64,000 nt of DNA from Acetatifactor sp. Lineage in GTDB: Bacteria; Bacillota; Clostridia; Lachnospirales; Lachnospiraceae. The translations under genes were made by a program, and so were the position numbers. Position 1 is the stretch's first letter; every line of letters starts with the position of its first letter. The notes beneath the pieces are model-generated. The model had not been told where the DNA came from, searched no databases, and saw only the letters and a program-made list of their open reading frames with translations. Location of the stretch: the NCBI GenBank assembly GCA_024693365.1, contig JAILLF010000031.1, positions 1 through 64,000 of the forward strand, written 5' to 3'. Of this stretch, positions 58,910 to 64,000 are shown piece by piece.

Positions 58910-59338
58910 TTGCATTCTCTGATCTTTTGGTTGCAAAAACAAGAGAGGAGAAGGGACCGGGAAAAGTTAAACCGACTGTTGCAGGACAGGGCGTACGAGA
59001 ATTTAAGCCACGAGACGGCGAGGATCATAGCCGTCGTGGCGAACGTGCCTGAGTTTTTGGAAAACGAGGAAAGGTATAAAAATCAGGAAAGGGAGGGATA
59101 TAACATGTGCCAGGCGATGGATGAATTGAGAGCGGAGTTTAGGAGAGAAGGAAGAGCGGAAGGAAGAGCGGAAGGAAGAGCGGAAGGAATAAAGGAAGGA
59201 ATAAAGGAAGGCAGTGAGCAGACGATTATTGTGGTACTGCGTAATTTGATGAAGACAACAAATTTTTCTCTCGAGCAGGCAATGAACGCATTACTGATAC
59301 CAGAGGCGGTCAGGGGGAGACTAAAGAAATTACTCTAA
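58910..59338 (+). pseudogene. Remnant of an Rpn-type recombination nuclease/transposase (C-terminal part)
   Basis: An open frame of 142 residues reads RRRDREKLNRLLQDRAYENLSHETARIIAVVANVPEFLENEERYKNQEREGYNMCQAMDELRAEFRREGRAEG..., then a run of GRAEG and GIKEG units and a helical end (QTIIVVLRNLMKTTNFSLEQAMNALLIP). This is the C-terminal layout of Rpn (PD-(D/E)XK nuclease-like) proteins. The nuclease core that should precede it is absent; the bases upstream to 58800 do not encode it in any frame. The start at 58910 has no good ribosome site. A short product from an inner ATG (59105, MCQAMDELRAEF behind GGAGGGA) remains possible. Confidence 0.65.
59150..59212 (+). repeat. 12-bp repeats coding GRAEG/GIKEG
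   Basis: AGAGCGGAAGGA is repeated three times, then AATAAAGGAAGG twice, all in frame. Such slippage-prone runs are usual in the tails of Rpn proteins. Confidence 0.7.
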
Positions 59339-59540
59339 ATCAGGTTTGTTATTTGAAAATATAAAAGAGGCTTAGTTTTTTATAGATTAATATAGATGGA
59401 AAATGGTACAAATGGGTGATATACAAGCGGCGAATAAAATGTTAGAATGGGTGTGTTAGGCAGAAGATCTTCTGGAACTTACTGCAGACTTAAACGATGT
59501 CATGAATGGCTGCGAGGTTCCGTGTGAGAGGAGGAGAAAT
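59339..59540. other. AT-rich intergenic stretch before the surface-protein gene
   Basis: No gene or clear promoter is seen. The base composition turns AT-rich here and stays so to about 60940. A weak -10 (TATAGA/TAATAT near 59380) is possible. Confidence 0.35.
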
Positions 59541-62500
59541 ATGTTAAAAATAATGCGCAGGGAATTATCTAATATGAGGCATAGGACAATAAAGCAAAAT
59601 GTTTGGCTTAGTTTTATTTTCGCGCTTGCGACGGTGCTGGGATTACTTGCATTTGGACAGGTGGTGCATGCCGGCCAATACGGTGCTGCACTGCTGAAAT
59701 TAAATATCTCTACAAATGGTGTGTGCTGGAATGGCGAGAATGGGGTGTTTTCATTGAAAAACGCAACATTCTCTTATGAGTGGGCCAGAATCCCGGCAGA
59801 CCCCAAAGAGTTTTTGACAGAATGGACAGATGATCTGTGCATTAATTCGGCTTGCACCGAAAAAATCTCGACTGTGCCGACTCAAGGCGGCGTGTATTAT
59901 GTTAAGTGTGGGGTTAAGATCAATCAACTCGGTGCGACTTATTACGAATATTCACAACTTACTCCATCAAACTGCGTTTTAACTATTCCCGGATATTCAA
60001 TTGAGTGTATAGATATTTCTTACGAATATGGACTAGATATTCTAGAGTACTGTGATTTTACTTTCAAGCTTACCAAGATAAGTGAAGATGATTCAACGAC
60101 ATATAAACTTCAGGGAATTTCACTAAAGTCTGATGGCTTGATATACTCAGACGATTCGTATTCTTTATCAAATAATAGCGAGAGTACTACTTGGTTAAAC
60201 AGGCAGAGGCCATCTGATTGGTATCAGAGTATGGGCTTCTCAATAAGTTTGGCAAATGGTGATCCAATTATTGGTGTTCCTAAAAAGGGAGATTTATATG
60301 TTGTAAGTTATCAGATTAATGTGGCTCCTGGATATCATAATGTTGATTTCAGCGATTTATCTTCCGAAGACTGTTCATTGTCCTTACCGGATTATGCCGT
60401 TGGGCTCGTGGAAGTGAATGCCATGACAAATGCGAACGGTGGAGATTCGCTCTTGGTAAGGTTTCTTGTTGCAAAAGAGAGTAATCAATTGACGGAAGGG
60501 ACTTTCCAGCTAATTTCATTGGATATTAGTTCGCCTCGAATTGTTTTCGACGACAAACAAAATGGTTACATATTAGAGGAACCACACAAATATTTAAACT
60601 GGAATCCGAGCGAATCCACCTTGGGTTATGTAAATTATGCCCCATTGACCGATGGCGAAGATAATCCTTTAACCAATGATTTGGCTGTTGGCAGAAAATG
60701 CCATCTTTTGATTGTCGTAAGAATCATTGGAAAGTATTCATACGATTATATTGATTTTGGAAAGGTTACAGTCGAGGATTGCTCGCTAAACATTCCTGGA
60801 TATAGAGCAAATTGTACTGAGATTATACCGGAAATAAATATAGGTCATGCAGGCGTAAATAGTATTCCGATTCGCAAAATTGAACTTTTGGTAAAGTTTC
60901 AGTTAGAAAAGTTGGGGCAATTCACCACCCAACCACAGGGCGGAGTGATTCGTTCAGGCGAGCAGCATACCGTCGCTTGGGCGACGAACTTCACCCCCGT
61001 CAGTCTTCATAGATTTAAAGACGGCGTAACGGATAAAGTCTTTAGCGACCCCACAATTACGTCGGAAAACATTTATGAGGCTGGCGTTTTTAAGTACCGT
61101 GCATGGTACGGCACCGGCGACGATGAGTACGTGGACAGTGACGAGTTTAAGGTCACCAAAATCTATAGGGTCACGCTGGACCCGAACGGCGGAACCGTGA
61201 GTCCGACAAGCATGGAGACGAATGCGGACGGAAGGCTTGAAAGTCTTCCCACGCCAACGCGCGATCAGTATGATTTCAAAGCCTGGTATGACGCGGGTGC
61301 AGGAGTCACAGTCGACGCGGATCACGTCTATGCCGTGAGCACGACGCTGGTTGCCCTGTGGGAAAGAAAAACCTACACGGTAACGTTTAACGCGAACGGC
61401 GGCGAGGTGACGCCAAAGAGCATGACGACGGGCAAGGACGGAAAGCTTTCCTCTCTCCCGACGCCGACGTTGGAGGGACGCGATTTCCTGTACTGGACCG
61501 ACGCGACGACGGGCAAGCAAGTCGGGTTGGATCGCGTTTACACAGGCAACGCCACGCTGATCGCAAAGTGGGAAAAGAAAACCTATGCGGTAAGCTTTGA
61601 CACAAAGGGAGGCACGGCAATTGACTCACAATCGGTGAAATACCGCGAAAAGGCGGAAAGGCCGGCCGGAGTTCCGAAAAAAGACGGATGGCTGTTTGTT
61701 GACTGGTATAAGGACGAGGCGTGCACGACCAAGTTTAACTTCAATTCGCCCATTACGAAGAACACGACCGTTTACGCAAAGTGGGTGGAAGGCTACTTCG
61801 TGGATTTTTACGCGGAGGGCGGTACCCCCGGCTTTATCTCGGTGGACGTGCTGAAGGGGCATGCGGTATCCCGGCCCATCGATCCGACGAAGGCGCTTCA
61901 CGTCTTTGGGGGCTGGTATGAGAACCTTAACAATAATGAGGCATTTGACTTTGGCACGCCGATCACGTCCCACGTTACGCTTTATGCAAAGTGGCTGCCG
62001 CAGGTGGTTTACGACGCGGGCGGTCACGGGGAGAACGTGACGAGGACGCTGAACCCCGGAGACCTGGCGGAGGAGCTTAGGCCGCGGGACGAAGGTTATC
62101 GTTTTATCGGCTGGTATCTGGATGCGGACGGAAGCGTGCCTTTTGACTTTACAATGCCCGTTTGCGAAGGGGTAACGCTTTATGCCGCGTGGGCAAGCGA
62201 GATCGAAAGCGTTTCCCTGGGCTTTGAGGAACTAAAGGTCGGAAGCTATTTTGGACTGGACAATAACAACTACGCGAGGCTGGTCCTTGGCAAAAAGGAT
62301 TCGGAGCACTATGCGCTTCCTTCCAAAACAGTCAGCTGGCAGAAGGACGGCACCGAGGAAACGGTAAACAACTCGCAGGTGGTGGAAGGACACCCCTACG
62401 CGGCCAGTTTTACGCTGAGGGCAAATCCCGGATACGTTTTCCCGGAGCTTGCGACGGATGCGCAGAAGGCTGCGTTCCTAAGCATGGAGGGCGAGTTTGC

Positions 62501-64000
62501 AGGACTTGTGGTCACTTATCCGGAAAACGGGGCGATGACGGGAGACGCGTACCTCGACCTGGAACTGAACGAGGACGAAGATCCCCGGATTGCGCACACG
62601 GAGCTGACGGTCACGGTGACATACGTGCCTCGCGTGCTGACCATAAACAGGGTGTCGTTTGGCTTTAGGGAGCCCCTGGCAGGGCAGGCATTTAATCCTA
62701 ACGGATACAACGCGATTGAATGTGCGGTGGATGAGAATGCGCCGTTTGGCGTTACGGTTTATCAGGGAGGCTGGAAGCCGGAAGGCGGCCAGAACGGCGA
62801 AACTACTTTTGTCAAGGGAAGGACTTACGTGGGAACGCTGCTTCTCACGGCAAAGCCGGGATTCCAATTTAGGAGAACGAGCGGAAATCAGGACTGGGAG
62901 CAGTACGTGCAGATCACCAGGATTTACGGCGGCCAGATTCTGCCCTGCGGCGCATGGGCGGTCAACCCCATTCGGTTTGAGGTGGTAAGGCAGTGGACGG
63001 AATACGGCAACAGCAACGTCATTTTGGAGATTTACTACGTCGTGGAGCAAAGGGACCTGGAAATGATCATCAACGTGACGCACGACGACGATGCCCTTGA
63101 AGTGATTTACGCCGTGGACGATGAAGGCACGTACCGGAAGGCGGCCGACAGGCTGTGCAATGATCTGGATTACGTGAACGCGTTTGAGTCAGACCGTTCG
63201 TCCATTCAGTGCAAGTGGTACGCGGACGGAAAGCTTTACGCGACCACGACTTACAACGCCGGCCAGGGGAAGCGGCATGAGGTTCGCTTTGGGCCGGAAG
63301 ACGCGGGGAAGAGCCTGTACGTCGTGATGACGTACGGTCAAAAGTCGCTGACGAGTGAGACGATGACCATCGACGGGCTGGACGTTCGGACCGTTAAATT
63401 TGTTTTGAACGAACGCTGCACGGGAAGCGCGCCGGAAACGCGGTACGTAAAGACGGGCGAGAAGGTTGAAAGGCCTGCGGATCCTCAGGCGGCCGCCGGC
63501 TGGAAGTTTGCGGGCTGGGCACCGAACGCAACGCAGGGCGGCCTGTATGACTTCGACGCGGCGGTTACGGAGAACCTGGCGCTGTATGCAAGGGTAATAA
63601 AGCTGGTAAGCGTTACGTTCCAGGCAAACGGCGGAAGCGGCAGCATGGAGGTCGTTACGGTGGGTCAGGGAGAGCAACTGGAGCTTCCCGCGTGCGGATT
63701 CACGGCGCCGGAAGGCTTAGAATTTGACTGCTGGAGAATTGGAAGCGTCAATTATCCAGCTGGCGCAAGGATCACGATTTCGGAAGACAGGTACGTGAAG
63801 GCGGTCTGGAAGGAAGCGCAGGTTTCCGTAACGGACGAAAACCTGAAAATAGCGAAAAAGTCCCTGACGCTGTATGACACGATCGCAATTGAGTTTAAGG
63901 TGGAAAAGGCGGCGGTCGACGCGTCGTATCGCGATCCGTACCTTGAGGTGACGCAAAACGGAGTGGGCAGCAAGCTTTCGGATTATTCGATAAGCGCTGA
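59541..64000 (+). CDS. Secreted repeat protein with seven InlB-type (Listeria-Bacteroides) repeats; runs off the window
   Basis: The frame is open from ATG 59541 (GAGGAGGAG upstream) to the window end, 1486 residues, no stop. A long signal peptide ends VVHA, cleavage near residue 44. Residues 45-468 hold three related units of about 130 residues marked by 'DCSL(N/S)(I/L)P(G/D)Y'. An Ig-like part follows (about 470-545). Then come five InlB B repeats in a row (TLDPNGG, TFNANGG, SFDTKGG, DFYAEGG, VVYDAGG starts; ALWERK, AKWEKK, AKWVEG, AKWLPQ, AAWASE ends), a spacer of about 370 residues, and two more (VKFVLNE, TFQANGG). It is a surface or secreted adhesin-type protein; its anchor lies beyond the window. 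The first 1.4 kb is AT-rich and lacks ACGT, unlike the rest. Confidence 0.9.
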   Translation, partial: MLKIMRRELSNMRHRTIKQNVWLSFIFALATVLGLLAFGQVVHAGQYGAALLKLNISTNGVCWNGENGVFSLKNATFSYEWARIPADPKEFLTEWTDDLCINSACTEKISTVPTQGGVYYVKCGVKINQLGATYYEYSQLTPSNCVLTIPGYSIECIDISYEYGLDILEYCDFTFKLTKISEDDSTTYKLQGISLKSDGLIYSDDSYSLSNNSESTTWLNRQRPSDWYQSMGFSISLANGDPIIGVPKKGDLYVVSYQINVAPGYHNVDFSDLSSEDCSLSLPDYAVGLVEVNAMTNANGGDSLLVRFLVAKESNQLTEGTFQLISLDISSPRIVFDDKQNGYILEEPHKYLNWNPSESTLGYVNYAPLTDGEDNPLTNDLAVGRKCHLLIVVRIIGKYSYDYIDFGKVTVEDCSLNIPGYRANCTEIIPEINIGHAGVNSIPIRKIELLVKFQLEKLGQFTTQPQGGVIRSGEQHTVAWATNFTPVSLHRFKDGVTDKVFSDPTITSENIYEAGVFKYRAWYGTGDDEYVDSDEFKVTKIYRVTLDPNGGTVSPTSMETNADGRLESLPTPTRDQYDFKAWYDAGAGVTVDADHVYAVSTTLVALWERKTYTVTFNANGGEVTPKSMTTGKDGKLSSLPTPTLEGRDFLYWTDATTGKQVGLDRVYTGNATLIAKWEKKTYAVSFDTKGGTAIDSQSVKYREKAERPAGVPKKDGWLFVDWYKDEACTTKFNFNSPITKNTTVYAKWVEGYFVDFYAEGGTPGFISVDVLKGHAVSRPIDPTKALHVFGGWYENLNNNEAFDFGTPITSHVTLYAKWLPQVVYDAGGHGENVTRTLNPGDLAEELRPRDEGYRFIGWYLDADGSVPFDFTMPVCEGVTLYAAWASEIESVSLGFEELKVGSYFGLDNNNYARLVLGKKDSEHYALPSKTVSWQKDGTEETVNNSQVVEGHPYAASFTLRANPGYVFPELATDAQKAAFLSMEGEFAGLVVTYPENGAMTGDAYLDLELNEDEDPRIAHTELTVTVTYVPRVLTINRVSFGFREPLAGQAFNPNGYNAIECAVDENAPFGVTVYQGGWKPEGGQNGETTFVKGRTYVGTLLLTAKPGFQFRRTSGNQDWEQYVQITRIYGGQILPCGAWAVNPIRFEVVRQWTEYGNSNVILEIYYVVEQRDLEMIINVTHDDDALEVIYAVDDEGTYRKAADRLCNDLDYVNAFESDRSSIQCKWYADGKLYATTTYNAGQGKRHEVRFGPEDAGKSLYVVMTYGQKSLTSETMTIDGLDVRTVKFVLNERCTGSAPETRYVKTGEKVERPADPQAAAGWKFAGWAPNATQGGLYDFDAAVTENLALYARVIKLVSVTFQANGGSGSMEVVTVGQGEQLELPACGFTAPEGLEFDCWRIGSVNYPAGARITISEDRYVKAVWKEAQVSVTDENLKIAKKSLTLYDTIAIEFKVEKAAVDASYRDPYLEVTQNGVGSKLSDYSISA

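Noticed and set aside
58762..59052. 96-codon frame after rarA
   Set aside because: It starts inside the rarA terminator and overlaps the Rpn remnant, whose frame fits a known family better.

Overview
The window looks like chromosomal DNA from a Gram-positive member of the Clostridia, most likely Lachnospiraceae. The support is strong AGGAGG-type ribosome sites, lipoproteins with lipoboxes, a tig-clpP-clpX-engB block, a PqqD/nucleotidyltransferase/HprK cassette, DUF4250 and YtrA-type GntR genes, many c-di-GMP proteins and a galacturonate (pectin) operon. I saw no rRNA, tRNA, CRISPR array or intact transposase. Genus-level placement is inference.

Layout. 1-1350: tail of a LacI-type regulator, then three small unknown genes. 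1481-2909: ECF sigma factor with an overlapping membrane partner. 3028-6336: lipoprotein, six-helix membrane protein and diguanylate cyclase. 6326-10583 (minus): AgrC/LytTR-type two-component system next to a three-gene ABC exporter whose upstream region carries LytTR-like direct repeats. 10746-12266: acyl-CoA transferase. 12418-15170: repeat-rich Ser/Glu lipoprotein followed by PqqD-like, nucleotidyltransferase and HprK-like kinase genes, which resembles an orphan peptide-modification cassette. 15288-17918: cation P-type ATPase. 18225-20252: LURP-one protein, then about 1.2 kb without a convincing gene, holding two tandem arrays (53 bp and 52 bp units); the second is built of palindromes. 20624-22344: D-lactate dehydrogenase-like gene and a broken HD-GYP receptor gene.

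22586-26648: YtrA-like GntR/ABC operon with a palindromic operator at its promoter. 26797-31995: trigger factor, ClpP, ClpX, EngB and a YtvI/AI-2E-type membrane protein. 32120-36485: degenerate response regulator, SPFH/zinc-ribbon protein and NatAB-type ABC exporter. 36554-37023 (minus): cold-shock protein with a long structured leader. 37151-46503: degenerate PTS EIIA-like protein, a very large LacI-sensor/GGDEF/EAL/beta-repeat protein, ClpB and a second LacI-sensor/GGDEF protein. 46505-49839: DUF4250, NodB deacetylase and M13-like metallopeptidase lipoprotein. 49891-55642: galacturonate catabolism (uxaC, LacI regulator, uxaB, uxaA) with two LacI-type operators. 55905-58735: truA, a 750-bp GC-rich repeat cluster around a small element with 24-bp inverted ends, then rarA. 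58910-59338: remnant of an Rpn-type nuclease. 59541-end: secreted protein with seven InlB-type repeats, cut by the window edge.

Two patterns run across the window. Most of it shows a strong excess of the tetranucleotide ACGT over ATGT/ACAT: Asp, Asn, Tyr and His codons before Val nearly always end in C. The first 1.4 kb of the last gene lacks this signature completely and is AT-rich, so that gene looks like a chimera of foreign and resident DNA.
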